Below the pieces are notes generated by a model, which was given only the letters and a program-made list of their open reading frames with translations, had not been told where the DNA came from and ran no database searches. From Nocardia donostiensis (GTDB taxonomy: Bacteria; Actinomycetota; Actinomycetes; Mycobacteriales; Mycobacteriaceae), in assembly GCF_002081715.1 (NCBI RefSeq), contig NZ_MUKP01000002.1:62001-126000 (forward strand): a stretch of DNA of 64,000 nt. The letters run 5' to 3'. Both the position numbers and the translations under genes were made by a program. This document shows, one piece after another, positions 51,180 through 60,928 of this stretch; the stretch's first letter is position 1, and each line of letters opens with the position of its first letter.

Positions 51180-51799
51180 GGCTGGCCGCTGAAGTAGGCG
51201 AGGCCGGCATTGAGCAACGACGGCCCACCCGCAACCGCGAGGCCGATGATCGCGCCCAGCACAGCGCCCGGCAAGATGCCGACGCCGAAGAACAGGATGC
51301 CGACGGCGGCGCCGATCAGACCGCCGACCAGAGCCCCCAGCGAGGCGCGCTGCAGCTCGGCCATGAACCACTGCTGCGCCCCGATGAACTCGGCCTGCGA
51401 CGGCGCGCCCGCGACCGGGGTCGCTTGCGGGGTCAAGGTGAGGCGGCTGTTGTCGGCGTCGATCTCGGCAGCGATCTCGACCGGCCGGTTCGCGGCGGTC
51501 ACGACCAGCGGGATGCTGGTGACGACGGCGCCTTCGGCGTTGGTCAGGGTGACGGCCTTGTTCTCGGTGTCGAGGCGGAACGCGCCACCGGACACCGTGG
51601 TCACCAGCGATTTGCCCTGTTCGGCCAGCTCGAGGGTGTAGTTCACGCCCTGGTCCTCACCGGTGACGGCGGGCACCGTAGCGTTCTGGTCCTGAGCCGC
51701 CGGCGGTGCCTCGGCAGGTGCGGCATAGCTGGTTCCGGCCGTGACACCGGTGGCGGCGACAGCCAGGAGCGCGGTGGCGGCGAACTTCTTGTATTTCAT
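51176..51799 (-). CDS. Secreted protein with glycine-rich hydrophobic C-terminal region
   Basis: A 207-residue protein from ATG 51799 with GGGGAG upstream. A signal peptide covers residues 1-26 (KYKKFAATALLAVAATGVTAGTSYA). The middle is beta-rich (VNYTLELAEQGKSLVTTVSGGAFRL). The C-terminal ~60 residues are Gly/Ala-rich and hydrophobic (GALVGGLIGAAVGILFFGVGILPGAVLGAIIGL) and could insert in a membrane. It resembles a family of nocardial exported proteins whose name I am not sure of. It lies between cobL and cobK, where cobM is expected, and overlaps the cobK start. Confidence 0.8.
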   Translation of the reverse strand: MKYKKFAATALLAVAATGVTAGTSYAAPAEAPPAAQDQNATVPAVTGEDQGVNYTLELAEQGKSLVTTVSGGAFRLDTENKAVTLTNAEGAVVTSIPLVVTAANRPVEIAAEIDADNSRLTLTPQATPVAGAPSQAEFIGAQQWFMAELQRASLGALVGGLIGAAVGILFFGVGILPGAVLGAIIGLAVAGGPSLLNAGLAYFSGQP

Positions 51800-51874
51800 G
51801 GATCTCCCCGTCAGGAAATGTTTTCCGATCATGATCGGAACTCGCACAGACGATACCCGTTGGCACCGACGGGT

Positions 51875-53158
51875 TTAAGACCGAATTTCCCCGGAATGGG
51901 CATGCCGTTGCCTCCTTTTCACCACAGACCATTGGGTGACCGGCAGCTGCGGACGCCATGTGGTGAACCGGCCGAGTGGCTCACCCCGGTAGATCTGGTA
52001 ACGACGCAGTTCACCGCCGTACTCGTCGGCCAAGGACAGCAGCAACGCCTCCGATTCCGCCGTCACCGCGTTCGCCACCATCCGCCCACCGTGGCGCAGA
52101 TGCGCCCAGCATGTCTCGAACAGGCCGTGCTGGGTGAGGCCACCACCGAAGAAGATCGCGTCCGGCGGTGCGGGGTCGGTCCCACCCAATTCGGTCATGG
52201 CCTCACCGCGCACCTGCACACCGGGTGCCCCGAGGGTGGCGGCATTGCCGGCGATCTGGCGGCGGCGTGCACCGAGCCGCTCGAAAGTGACGGCGCGGCA
52301 GGCCGGATCGGTGCGGCACCATTCGATGGCGATACTGCCCGACCCGCCGCCGATATCCCACAGCAGTTCGCCCGGTGCCGGCGCCAGGGCAGCGAGTGTC
52401 AGGGCGCGTATCTCGGATTTGGTGAGCTGCCCGTCACCTGCGTACACGCTGTCGGGCAGGCCAGGCAGCCGAGTGATGCGCACTCGGTCCAGGTCGGCGA
52501 CCGCGTGCACGGCGACGATGTTGAGCGGGTCTGCGGGCGGATGGTTCCAGCCGGCGGCGGTCCCGGAGACGAGCCGTTCGGCGGGCCCGCCCAACTGTTC
52601 GAGCACGGTCAGCGCGGATCCGCCGAAGCCGTGGCCGGCCAGCAGGTCAGCGACGTGGGCGGGCGTGTCCTGGTCGTTGCTGAGCACCAGAACCCGCCGC
52701 TGGTCGGCCAATTCGGGAAGCAACCCGGTCAGCGGGCGAGCGACAGCGCTGACGATCGCGACCTCCGGTAAGGACCACCCCAGCCGGGCACAGGCCAGCG
52801 ACGCGGACGACGGCTGCGGCAACACTCGCAACGCCTGCGGCCCGACCAGCCTGGCCAGAGTCGTACCGATCCCGTAGAACATCGGGTCACCGCTGGCGAG
52901 CACCCCCAGCCGGACGTGGCGATACTCGTCCAGCAGCCCCGCCACCGCAGGCAGCAACGGCGACGGCCAGCGCACCCGCCGCGCAGTGACCGCATCGGGC
53001 ACCAGGTCCAGCTGCCGCGGCGACCCCAACAGCACCTCGCAGTCGACGAGCGCCTGACGCGCTGCCCGGCCCAGGCCATCCCAGCCGTCGGCCCCGATGC
53101 CGACTACTGGTATCGGCGCACCGTCCCACCGGACGCTGCCACCCGATTCCGACATCAC
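51875..53158 (-). CDS. cobL: Bifunctional precorrin-6B C5,15-methyltransferase (decarboxylating)
   Basis: A 427-residue two-domain enzyme. The CobE-like half methylates C-5 (VVGIGADGWDGL, ASGDPMFYGIGTTLA). The CobT-like half methylates C-15 and decarboxylates (LTKSEIRALTLAALAP, LLWDIGGGSGSIAIEW, DAIFFGGGL). GTG at 53158 is spaced 7 nt from AAGGAG; the adjacent ATG at 53155 is equally possible. It lies 19 bases downstream of an SDR gene on the same strand, a conserved neighbour in mycobacteria. It is followed by the secreted-protein gene and cobK. Confidence 0.94.
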   Translation of the reverse strand: MMSESGGSVRWDGAPIPVVGIGADGWDGLGRAARQALVDCEVLLGSPRQLDLVPDAVTARRVRWPSPLLPAVAGLLDEYRHVRLGVLASGDPMFYGIGTTLARLVGPQALRVLPQPSSASLACARLGWSLPEVAIVSAVARPLTGLLPELADQRRVLVLSNDQDTPAHVADLLAGHGFGGSALTVLEQLGGPAERLVSGTAAGWNHPPADPLNIVAVHAVADLDRVRITRLPGLPDSVYAGDGQLTKSEIRALTLAALAPAPGELLWDIGGGSGSIAIEWCRTDPACRAVTFERLGARRRQIAGNAATLGAPGVQVRGEAMTELGGTDPAPPDAIFFGGGLTQHGLFETCWAHLRHGGRMVANAVTAESEALLLSLADEYGGELRRYQIYRGEPLGRFTTWRPQLPVTQWSVVKRRQRHAHSGEIRS

Positions 53159-53177
53159 TCCCGCGCTCCTTCGCGCC

Positions 53178-53942
53178 TCATCGAGGCATCCGGCGCCAGA
53201 CTGCCTGCGGCAGCAGTCGCATACCGAAAAAGATCGGGCCTAGCGCGCGAGGGACCCAGACCTTGCCCGCGCGGCGACCGAGCGCCGCGACCACCGCGTC
53301 GGCGACCTGAGCCGGGGTGCTGGAGAACGGCGCCGGGCTCATCCCTTCGGTCATCCGGCCGATCACGAATCCCGGGCGCGCCAGCAGCAGGTGCACACCG
53401 CTGCCGTGCAGGGCATCACCCAGACCACTGGCGAAACCGTCCAATCCGGCTTTGGCCGAACCGTAGACGTAGTTGGCTCGCCGCACCCGGGCGCCCGCGA
53501 CCGAGCTGAACACGACGATATGGCCGCTACCTTGGACGCGCAGCTGGTTCGCGAGCACGGTCAGCACACTGACCTGCGCGTTGTAGTCGGTGTGCAGGAC
53601 GGCCAGCGCATGAGCGGGGTCCTTTTCGGCGCGTGCTTGATCGCCGAGGATCCCGAATGCGAGGACCGCGACACCGATCGGGCCGTGCTCGGTTGCCACT
53701 TTCTCCAGCAGCGCCGGGTGACTTCCGGTGTCGTCGGCGTCGAACTCCACCCGATGCACGGCGGCAGCACCCGCCGCTTCGATCAGCGCGGTTTCGGCCG
53801 CCAGTTCGCCGCTGCGGCGCGCCGCCAGCACCACCACCCTGCCCGGCGCGATCCGCCGCACCACTTCCAGCCCGATCTCACTCCGCCCGCCGAGCAACAG
53901 CACCGCCCCGGCATCGATCCCTCGCCCACCACGCAATCCCAT
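53178..53942 (-). CDS. Short-chain dehydrogenase/reductase
   Basis: A 254-residue SDR. The N-terminal LLLGGRSEIGLEV is a DprE2-like variant of the TGxxxGxG cofactor motif. Catalytic residues are Ser in VFSSVAG and Tyr/Lys in YVYGSAKAG. It resembles decaprenylphosphoryl-ribose 2'-epimerase subunits but sits beside cobL, as in M. tuberculosis Rv2073c-Rv2072c. It has no DprE1 partner here, so an arabinan role is not implied. The cofactor is probably NAD(P)(H). Confidence 0.87.
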   Translation of the reverse strand: MGLRGGRGIDAGAVLLLGGRSEIGLEVVRRIAPGRVVVLAARRSGELAAETALIEAAGAAAVHRVEFDADDTGSHPALLEKVATEHGPIGVAVLAFGILGDQARAEKDPAHALAVLHTDYNAQVSVLTVLANQLRVQGSGHIVVFSSVAGARVRRANYVYGSAKAGLDGFASGLGDALHGSGVHLLLARPGFVIGRMTEGMSPAPFSSTPAQVADAVVAALGRRAGKVWVPRALGPIFFGMRLLPQAVWRRMPR

Positions 53943-54379
53943 AGCATCAGTCTGTCATCCGGTATACCCCGGCTACACGGCCACCGGACCGCCTGGAGCA
54001 GGCAGCGATGTGTCCTCGCCGAGTAGGCACGAAGCCCTCGCCCCATCCGGTTCCCCGCGCCTGGTTGCTGTTCGCCCTGTTCCAGCGGGAGAGTCGGTAG
54101 CGCCGGAACTCGGGAAGACCGGCTGGGCGACACCGCCGTCCGTGTGATGTCCAGGTCGCGGCGGCACCCTTGGGCAAGGCGATCGGCGACGCCGCCCCGA
54201 TGTGGGCAACGGATAGCCGGTCCCGGAACGGCCCGGTTACTGCTGCGGGTTGCACCGCCCGCAGGCAGGTCAGACCTGGACACGGTGCTGCGGAGCCGCG
54301 AACATCCCGCGCGGTCCGGAGCCGCCAGGTCCAGGCACCGATTGCGGCCACCGGCTCGGCAGCCGATACCGTCGAGTTC

Positions 54380-54784
54380 ATGGCGATCAGCACTGTCGAA
54401 CTGTCCCCGGCCGCGGTCGAATTCGTGACCGAGCGGCATCTGGCCACCCTGACCACCCTGCGGGCCGACGGAACCCCGCATGTGGTCGCGGTGGGTTTCA
54501 CCTGGGATCAGCAGGCGGGCCTCGCACGGATCATCACCAACGACGGATCGGTGAAGGTGCGCAATGTGCGCAGGTCGGGGTATGCGGCAGTGAGTCAGGT
54601 CGACGGGATCCGGTGGCTGACGCTGGAGGGCCCGGCGACCGTCCTCGACGACGCGGACAGCGTCGCCGAGGCGGTGCGGCGTTACGCGCAGCGGTACCGG
54701 GTGCCGCGGGAGAACCCGACGCGCGTGGTGATCGAGATCCAGGTGCGTAAGGCGCTGTGCAGCGGGCCGCTCACAGCACGGTGA
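54380..54784 (+). CDS. F420-dependent biliverdin reductase-like PPOX protein
   Basis: A 134-residue split-barrel protein from ATG 54380. Motifs are FVTERHLATLTTLRADGTPHVVAVGFTWD, KVRNVRRSGYAAVSQVDG and RWLTLEGPATVL. Position next to the SDR and cobL matches Rv2074, an F420H2-dependent biliverdin reductase. A role in tetrapyrrole metabolism fits the surrounding cobalamin genes. It overlaps the 3' end of pepE by 14 bases tail to tail. The gap upstream of it (53943-54379) has no supported gene. Confidence 0.87.
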   Translation: MAISTVELSPAAVEFVTERHLATLTTLRADGTPHVVAVGFTWDQQAGLARIITNDGSVKVRNVRRSGYAAVSQVDGIRWLTLEGPATVLDDADSVAEAVRRYAQRYRVPRENPTRVVIEIQVRKALCSGPLTAR

Positions 54785-55898
54785 GGCCGTGTGGGCGCTG
54801 GTTCATCGACTCGCAGCCGTCTTCGGTGACGACCACGATGTCTTCGATACGGGCGCCCCATTCACCGCGAAAGTAGATGCCCGGCTCGACACTGAACGCC
54901 ATTCCCGGCCGCAGCTCGAGCTGGTTACCTCCGACGATGTAGGGCTCCTCGTGCACCGACAGGCCGATCCCGTGGCCGGTGCGGTGCACGAAAGCATCGC
55001 CGAGCCCGGCCGCGGTCAACGGCTTTCGTGCGGCGGCGTCGACGTCTTCGGCCCGCGCACCCGGTCGGACCGCGGCAACAGCAGCCGCTTGGGCACGTTC
55101 CAGTTCGGCGATACGCTCGGCCACCTGCGGGGCGGGTTCGCCGAGCACATAGGTGCGGGTGGAGTCGGAGTAGTAGCCGGGCGCCACCGGACCACCGATA
55201 TCGACGACCACCACATCCCCGGGTTCGATACGCCGGTCGGACACATCGTGGTGCGGGTCCGCGCCGTGCTCGCCCGCGCCGACGATCACGAACGCCGCCT
55301 CGGTATGCCCTTCGGCGACAATGGCGTCGGCGATATCCCGGCCGACCTCGGCTTCGGTGCGTCCCGCGCGCAGCCACTCCCCCATCCGCGCATGCACGCG
55401 GTCGATGGCCGCGCCCGCCCGGCGCAGCGCATCGATTTCGGCGGCGTCCTTGATCATGCGCAGTTCGCGCAGCACTGGCGTCGCCGATACCGGCAGCCCA
55501 CTGAACGATTCGGCCAGCGGCAGCAGATGCAATGCGGGCATGACATCGGTGACCGCCACCCGGGATCCGACGTGCAGTGACGATTTGACCAGCTGGTACG
55601 GGTCGGTGCCGTCCACCCAGTCCAGCACCTGCAGTCCGAGTTCCGCGACCGCGGAATCGGCCAGCGACGCCAGTTCCAGTTTCGGAATCACCACCGACGG
55701 GGTGGCCTTGTCGGACGTGATGACCAGGCAGGTCAGCCGTTCGAAGGATTGTGCGGCCGAACCGATCAGGTAGTGCAGGTCGGGTCCGGGGGTGACGAGC
55801 AGCGCGTCGAGATGTGCTTCGCGCATCAGCTGCACCGCCCGCTCCAGCCGGTCGGCATAGACGTCGGCCGCGAATCGTGACTCCGTATGCGAGCTCAT
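54771..55898 (-). CDS. pepE: Xaa-Pro dipeptidase / M24 family aminopeptidase
   Basis: A 375-residue M24B peptidase from ATG 55898. Residues 1-~135 form the creatinase-like N-domain and the rest the pita-bread catalytic domain. Dinuclear metal ligands are Asp in VDIGGPV, Asp in YYSDSTRTY, His in [14 protein letters not shown], Glu in SVEPGIYF and Glu in RIEDIVVV. It cleaves Xaa-Pro dipeptides in the cytoplasm. It is the Rv2089c-type gene of the conserved order and is divergent from the exonuclease gene by 70 bases. Confidence 0.92.
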   Translation of the reverse strand: MSSHTESRFAADVYADRLERAVQLMREAHLDALLVTPGPDLHYLIGSAAQSFERLTCLVITSDKATPSVVIPKLELASLADSAVAELGLQVLDWVDGTDPYQLVKSSLHVGSRVAVTDVMPALHLLPLAESFSGLPVSATPVLRELRMIKDAAEIDALRRAGAAIDRVHARMGEWLRAGRTEAEVGRDIADAIVAEGHTEAAFVIVGAGEHGADPHHDVSDRRIEPGDVVVVDIGGPVAPGYYSDSTRTYVLGEPAPQVAERIAELERAQAAAVAAVRPGARAEDVDAAARKPLTAAGLGDAFVHRTGHGIGLSVHEEPYIVGGNQLELRPGMAFSVEPGIYFRGEWGARIEDIVVVTEDGCESMNQRPHGLTVL

Positions 55899-55968
55899 GT
55901 GCTCGACGTTACCCGGAAGCCGAGCCGTTACACGCCGGTTGTCGGTGGCGGCAGGTAGCCTTCGGCGC

Positions 55969-56940
55969 GTGACTTCCGCTGCGTCTTCCCAGGGCCCGCT
56001 GCTGCTGCTCGACGGGGCAAGCCTGTGGTTTCGTGCGTTCCACGCCATCCCGGAGAAGATCACCGCGCCCGACGGTCGTTCGGTGAACGCGCTGCGCGGA
56101 TTCACCGATATGGTCGCCTCGCTGATCACCAAGCACCGGCCGAGCCGGCTCGTGGTGTGCCTGGATCTGGACTGGCGGCCCCGGTTCCGGGTCGACCTGG
56201 TGCCGACCTACAAAACCCACCGCCTCGACACTTCCGAGGGGGCCGCGCCCGGTGCCGAGGTGGTACCGGACCGGCTCACACCGCAGGTCGCGATGATCCT
56301 CGAGGTCCTCGCCGCAGCGGGTATCGCCACCGGCGGCGCGGACGGGTTGGAAGCTGACGATGTGCTCGGCACACTCGCCACCAGGGAGCGCGCCGACGAG
56401 GTCGTGGTGGTCAGCGGCGACCGCGATCTCCTGCAACTGGTGCGCGACACTCCCGCCCCACCCGTGCGGGTGCTCTACACGGGCCGCGGCCTGGCCAAGG
56501 CGGAACTGTTCGGCCCGGCCGAGGTCGCCGCCAAATACGGGGTGCCGCAAGGAAACGCGGGCCCCGCCTACGCTGATATGGCGGCGCTGCGTGGCGATGC
56601 CTCCGACGGCCTGCCCGGCGCAGCGGGTATCGGCGAGAAGACCGCGGCCACGCTCATCACCCGTTTCGGTTCCCTGGAAGCGCTGATCGCCGCCGTCGAC
56701 GACCCGGCCGCCGATCTCGCCCAGGGGATGCGGGCCAAACTCCGCGCCGCAGGCACCTACCTGGCGGCTGCCGCCCCCGTGGTCCGGGTGGTGCGCGACG
56801 CCGACGTCACGCTGTCGGGTCCCGACACCCTGCCCACGCTCCCCGCCCACCACGAACGGCTGCGCGAACTAGCCCTCGCCTACAACGCCGAAAGCCCGAT
56901 CACCCGTCTGATCACCGCCCTCGAAACCACCGGCAGCTGA
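55969..56940 (+). CDS. 5'-3' exonuclease (Pol I-like N-terminal nuclease)
   Basis: A 323-residue stand-alone FEN/PIN-type nuclease from GTG 55969. N-terminal metal ligands lie in [16 protein letters not shown] and [13 protein letters not shown], with [12 protein letters not shown] and [12 protein letters not shown] following. A helix-hairpin-helix ([22 protein letters not shown]) comes next. It should remove RNA primers or flaps. Its equivalent is Rv2090 in M. tuberculosis. Confidence 0.92.
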   Translation: MTSAASSQGPLLLLDGASLWFRAFHAIPEKITAPDGRSVNALRGFTDMVASLITKHRPSRLVVCLDLDWRPRFRVDLVPTYKTHRLDTSEGAAPGAEVVPDRLTPQVAMILEVLAAAGIATGGADGLEADDVLGTLATRERADEVVVVSGDRDLLQLVRDTPAPPVRVLYTGRGLAKAELFGPAEVAAKYGVPQGNAGPAYADMAALRGDASDGLPGAAGIGEKTAATLITRFGSLEALIAAVDDPAADLAQGMRAKLRAAGTYLAAAAPVVRVVRDADVTLSGPDTLPTLPAHHERLRELALAYNAESPITRLITALETTGS

Positions 56941-57023
56941 CCGGCGATCGGCCACTCGACCCGTTCTCGCATCCTATGGGCCGACGCCAGGAACGTCGCG
57001 CGAAACGGCTCACGCCGCATAGC

Positions 57024-57051
57024 AGCACGTCACGCATGTGACACACGTGCT
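57024..57051. repeat. Nested inverted repeat after the exonuclease gene
   Basis: Outer arms AGCACGT/ACGTGCT (57024-57030 and 57045-57051) enclose inner arms GTCAC/GTGAC (57029-57033 and 57038-57042) around GCAT. It lies about 84 bases after the exonuclease stop. It may be a terminator-like hairpin or a regulator site. Apart from this, 56941-57347 shows no supported gene. Confidence 0.4.
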
Positions 57052-57347
57052 AGAGCGGCGTCCACCTCTGCGGCTGCGAACGCTGCCGCAGAGCCGCAGG
57101 CTCGGCCCGCAGCAATACGGCGTCGTGTGATCACCACCGACCTACAGTGCACGCGTTCCCGGAAGCCCGACCACACCACCTCGACACTCATGACCGCTCT
57201 CCCCACCTCGATTCCTCGATCGGAACCGGCCGACGGTTGCGGCAACGGGCGATCAATAAACGGATGGCGCCGACGATTGTCGGCTCGGCGATGAGGACAG
57301 GTTCATCGGCGTACGCGCTCGCTGGATCGAACCAGCTGGGTGTGGGG

Positions 57348-58136
57348 TCAGTTGGGGCGGCCGACCTCGTAGGTGCCGTCCTCCTTGGTGATCTTGATGC
57401 TGACGGTCTTGGCCTCGCCACTGACCTTCAGATCACAGGTGAAAGTGGCATCCACCTTCACTTCCTGACCGGCGGGGCAGGACACGTCGCTGACGTCTTC
57501 GATGCCGTAGGACTCCGACAGCACCTTCTGCACACCGTCCTGCACGGCGGCCTTGTCCAGTTCGTCCTCGGCGTTGAGCAGCAGGATCAGCGTAACGATA
57601 CCGCCGATCACGGCGAGCGCGAGCACCGCAAGGCCGATGACCAGACCGGTTTTCTTACCGCCGCCGGGCTGCTGCTGGGCGGGCTGACCCCACTGCTGCT
57701 GCGGCTGACCCCACTGCGGCTGCGGCTGCGGCTGCGGCTGACCCCAATCCTGGTTCGACTGCTGCCCCCACTGCTGCTGCGGCTGCTGCGGTTGACCCCA
57801 CTGTTGCTGGCCACCCTGATTGCTGCCCCACTGTTGGGTGGGCTGAGCTTGCTGCGGATCGGGCTGCTGCGGATGCGGCTGAGACGGCTGCTGACTACCC
57901 CACTGCTGCTGCGGTTGACCCCACTGTTGCTGGCCACCCTGGTTACTGCCCCACTGCTGGGTGGGCTGAGCTTGCTGCGGATCGGGCTGCTGCGGATGCG
58001 GCTGAGACGGCTGCTGACTACCCCATTGCTGCTGCGGCCCGGCCACGCCGGGCGCCTGCTGACCCCACATCTGGGTCGGGTCGTTGCGTCCCTCCCCTGG
58101 ACCAGGGGCGTCGTTCGGTCCGTACGGGCCGCTCAT
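57348..58136 (-). CDS. Gln/Pro/Trp-rich membrane protein with C-terminal DUF4333-like domain
   Basis: A 262-residue protein. ATG 58136 has GGAGG 7 nt upstream; a GTG at 58166 lacks this. Residues 1-~165 are cytoplasmic low-complexity sequence built of QQQWG, GQPQ and QPTQQWGSNQGG units, including a 41-residue tandem duplication. One transmembrane helix follows (GLVIGLAVLALAVIGGIVTLILLL). The external domain of ~70 residues has two cysteines (DVSCPAGQEVKVDATFTCDL), as in DUF4333. It is the Rv2091c-type neighbour of helY. The repeat region could drive self-association. Confidence 0.85.
   Translation of the reverse strand: MSGPYGPNDAPGPGEGRNDPTQMWGQQAPGVAGPQQQWGSQQPSQPHPQQPDPQQAQPTQQWGSNQGGQQQWGQPQQQWGSQQPSQPHPQQPDPQQAQPTQQWGSNQGGQQQWGQPQQPQQQWGQQSNQDWGQPQPQPQPQWGQPQQQWGQPAQQQPGGGKKTGLVIGLAVLALAVIGGIVTLILLLNAEDELDKAAVQDGVQKVLSESYGIEDVSDVSCPAGQEVKVDATFTCDLKVSGEAKTVSIKITKEDGTYEVGRPN
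57791..58036. repeat. Tandem 123-bp duplication inside the DUF4333 gene
   Basis: Two near-identical 123-bp units (57791-57913 and 57914-58036) differ at only a few third-codon or single positions. The unit is 41 codons, so the frame is kept. Its near identity indicates a recent expansion and a site likely to vary in copy number. Confidence 0.88.
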
Positions 58137-58213
58137 CTGATTGCCTCCACTCGCATCGTCATACACACGGTAGCCCCCCGCGTGCGCTTGAAATCAAATC
58201 ACAAACCCATCGG

Positions 58214-60925
58214 TCACGCCGCGTCCACCGCGACGACACCGCGCCGGATGGCGCGGACCGCTTTGGCTGCCGTCGCCGCCACTTCCGGGTCGTCGGCGGT
58301 GTTGTGGATCTGATCGAGCAGGTCGATCACCTGCCTGCACCAGCGGACGAAATCACCTGCGGACTGGGGTGCATGCTGATCCCCTCCGGCCAGCAACGCA
58401 TCGGCCAACGCGCCGCCACGCGCCCACAGATAGATACCGGAGATGAACCCGAGATCCGGTTCCCTGGTCGGCGCCAGCCGATGCCTGGCCTCATCCGAAC
58501 GCAGCTGCGACCACACCCCGATCGTGTCCGCGACGGCCCGCCGGATCGGCGCGGTCGGCCCGGAAGCACCCAGGTAACCGCCTTCCTGGCGGGCTTCGTA
58601 CACCAGAATCGACACGACCGCCGCCAGCTCCGCAGGACCGAGCCCTTTCCACAAACCCTGGCGCAGGCATTCGGCGACCAGCAGATCACTTTCGGCGTAG
58701 ATGCGCGCGAGCCTGCGGCCGTCGGCAGTCACCTCGCCCTCGTGCACGAACCCGCGTTCTTCCAGCAAACCCAGAATTCGGTCGAAAGTACGCGCCAGCG
58801 AATTGGTGGTGGCGGCGACCTTCTGCCGCATCGCCTCGGTGTCCCGGCCGAGCCGGTTGTAGCGTTCCCCGATGCGGGCGAGCTGTTCGCGATCGGGGCG
58901 TTTGTGCACCGGATGGGCGCGCAGGCTGCGGCGCAGGGTGGTCAGTTCGGGATCGTCGACGGCGCGAGAGCGCCGGTCGCGGCGGGGGCGGCCCGGCGCG
59001 GTGATTCCCGTGCTGCGCAGCGCGGAAGCCAGATCACGGCGGGTGCGCGCAGTGCGATGGTCGACCCGCCGGGGCAACCGCATCCGCCCCAGCGCTTCGG
59101 CGGGCACCGGGAAATCGGCCACCGAGACGCGGCCCGCCCATTTGTCCTCGGTGAGCACCAGCGGACGCGGATCTCCCGGCGTGGCATCGGGTTCGAGGAT
59201 GACGGCGAGCCCGGCGCGCCGCCCCGACGGGATGGCCACGACATCGCCGCGGCGCAGTTCGGTCAGTGCCGCGACGGCGGCGCCGCGCCGATCGGAACGG
59301 CTCTGCTGGGCCAGTGCCCGTTCGCGCTGTTTGATCCGCTCCCGCAACCGGAAGTATCCGAGGGCCCCGCCCTCCCCGCCCTCCTCACCACCGAGCTGGG
59401 CGGCGAGCTTACGCAGCTGGCCTTCGTTACGTTCGATACCGCGCACCAGCCCCACCACCGAACGGTCGGCCTGGAACTGGGCGAAGGAGCGCTCCAGCAA
59501 CGCTCGCGATTCGTCGGCACCCATCCGGTCGATCAGGTTGATCGACATGTTGTAGCCGGGCTTGAACGAGCTGCGCAGCGGGTAGGTTCTGGTGGAGGCG
59601 AGACCGGCGACAGCGCTGGTGTCGACCTCAGGCTGCCACAGCACGACGGCGTGGCCTTCGACATCGATGCCGCGTCGCCCAGCCCGGCCGGTGAGCTGGG
59701 TGTATTCGCCGGGAGTGAGCTCGGCATGTGATTCGCCGTTGAACTTCACCAGCCGTTCCAGCACCACCGTGCGCGCAGGCATATTGATACCGAGCGCCAA
59801 GGTTTCGGTCGCGAACACCGCCCGCACGAGCCCGTTGACGAACAGTTCTTCCACCGCGTGCCGGAACGCCGGCAACATCCCCGCATGATGAGCGGCCATA
59901 CCGCGGTGCAGCGCCTCCCGCCACTCCCAGTAGCCGAGCACCTCGAGATCGCTTTTCGGCAGGTCACCGGTGTGCTTGTCGATGATGGCGTCGATATCCG
60001 CGCCTAGGCTGTCGCCGCTCAGGTCCAGCGGTGAACGCAGGCATTGCGCCAGCGCTCCGTCGCAGCCTGCACGGCTGAAGATGAAGGTGATCGCGGGCAG
60101 CAGCCCTTCCTCGTCGAGCCGGGCCAACACTTCCGGGCGCGGCAACGGGCGGAAGAAGCGGCGTGGTCCACCCCGGCCGTTGCGCGGGCCGCCCCAGCCC
60201 GCCATCCGGTCGGCGGTCTCCCGGTGCCGGATATAGCGCACCAGGTCTTCGTCGACGATCACCTTCTGATCCGAGGAGCTGGTGTCGAACAGATCGAACA
60301 TCCGCCGTCCCACCATGACGTGCTGCCACAGCGGCACCGGCCGGGTCTCGTCCACCACCACCGCGGTATCGCCGCGTACGGTTTCCATCCACGCACCGAA
60401 CTCCTCGGCATTGGACACCGTCGCCGACAAACTGACCAGCCGCACCTCCAACGGCAGGTGCAGGATGACCTCTTCCCAGACCGCGCCGCGGAACCGGTCG
60501 GCCAGATAGTGCACCTCGTCCATCACCACATAGGAAAGATCCGCCAGTGCTGCGGAGGATGCGTAGATCATGTTCCGCAGCACCTCGGTGGTCATCACGA
60601 CCACCTGGGCGTCGGGGTTGATGGTCTGGTCGCCGGTGAGCAGCCCGACCTTGCCGCGCCCGTAGCGTTCGGTGAGGTCGGCGAACTTCTGGTTCGACAG
60701 GGCTTTGATAGGGGTGGTGTAGAAGCATTTCCCGCCCGAGGCGAGCGCCAGATGCACCGCGAACTCGCCGACAACGGTCTTCCCCGCGCCGGTCGGCGCG
60801 CAGACCAGCACGCTGTGCCCGTTCTCCAGAGCGGTGCACGCATCGCGCTGGAAAGGATCAAGGCTGAACTTCAGCTCGCCGGAAAACCGAGCCAGTTCCG
60901 TGGTTACCACCCCGTTCTGTGTCAC
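58214..60925 (-). CDS. helY: Ski2-like DEAD/DEAH helicase HelY
   Basis: A 903-residue superfamily 2 RNA helicase. Motif I is CAPTGAGKTVVGEFA, motif II MDEVHYLAD, motif III SLSATVSNAEE and motif VI LTGRAGRRGID, followed by the C-terminal DSHCT domain (LAAVVSILVYEAR...). Related proteins unwind RNA in decay or processing. It starts 3 bases after the tatC stop, so it belongs to the paf-tat operon. Confidence 0.95.
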   Translation of the reverse strand: MTQNGVVTTELARFSGELKFSLDPFQRDACTALENGHSVLVCAPTGAGKTVVGEFAVHLALASGGKCFYTTPIKALSNQKFADLTERYGRGKVGLLTGDQTINPDAQVVVMTTEVLRNMIYASSAALADLSYVVMDEVHYLADRFRGAVWEEVILHLPLEVRLVSLSATVSNAEEFGAWMETVRGDTAVVVDETRPVPLWQHVMVGRRMFDLFDTSSSDQKVIVDEDLVRYIRHRETADRMAGWGGPRNGRGGPRRFFRPLPRPEVLARLDEEGLLPAITFIFSRAGCDGALAQCLRSPLDLSGDSLGADIDAIIDKHTGDLPKSDLEVLGYWEWREALHRGMAAHHAGMLPAFRHAVEELFVNGLVRAVFATETLALGINMPARTVVLERLVKFNGESHAELTPGEYTQLTGRAGRRGIDVEGHAVVLWQPEVDTSAVAGLASTRTYPLRSSFKPGYNMSINLIDRMGADESRALLERSFAQFQADRSVVGLVRGIERNEGQLRKLAAQLGGEEGGEGGALGYFRLRERIKQRERALAQQSRSDRRGAAVAALTELRRGDVVAIPSGRRAGLAVILEPDATPGDPRPLVLTEDKWAGRVSVADFPVPAEALGRMRLPRRVDHRTARTRRDLASALRSTGITAPGRPRRDRRSRAVDDPELTTLRRSLRAHPVHKRPDREQLARIGERYNRLGRDTEAMRQKVAATTNSLARTFDRILGLLEERGFVHEGEVTADGRRLARIYAESDLLVAECLRQGLWKGLGPAELAAVVSILVYEARQEGGYLGASGPTAPIRRAVADTIGVWSQLRSDEARHRLAPTREPDLGFISGIYLWARGGALADALLAGGDQHAPQSAGDFVRWCRQVIDLLDQIHNTADDPEVAATAAKAVRAIRRGVVAVDAA

Positions 60926-60928
60926 CCG

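Noticed and set aside
57030..57245. Minus-strand 71-codon frame between the exonuclease and DUF4333 genes
   Set aside because: No ribosome-binding site and no recognisable family; it overlaps an inverted repeat that explains part of the signal.
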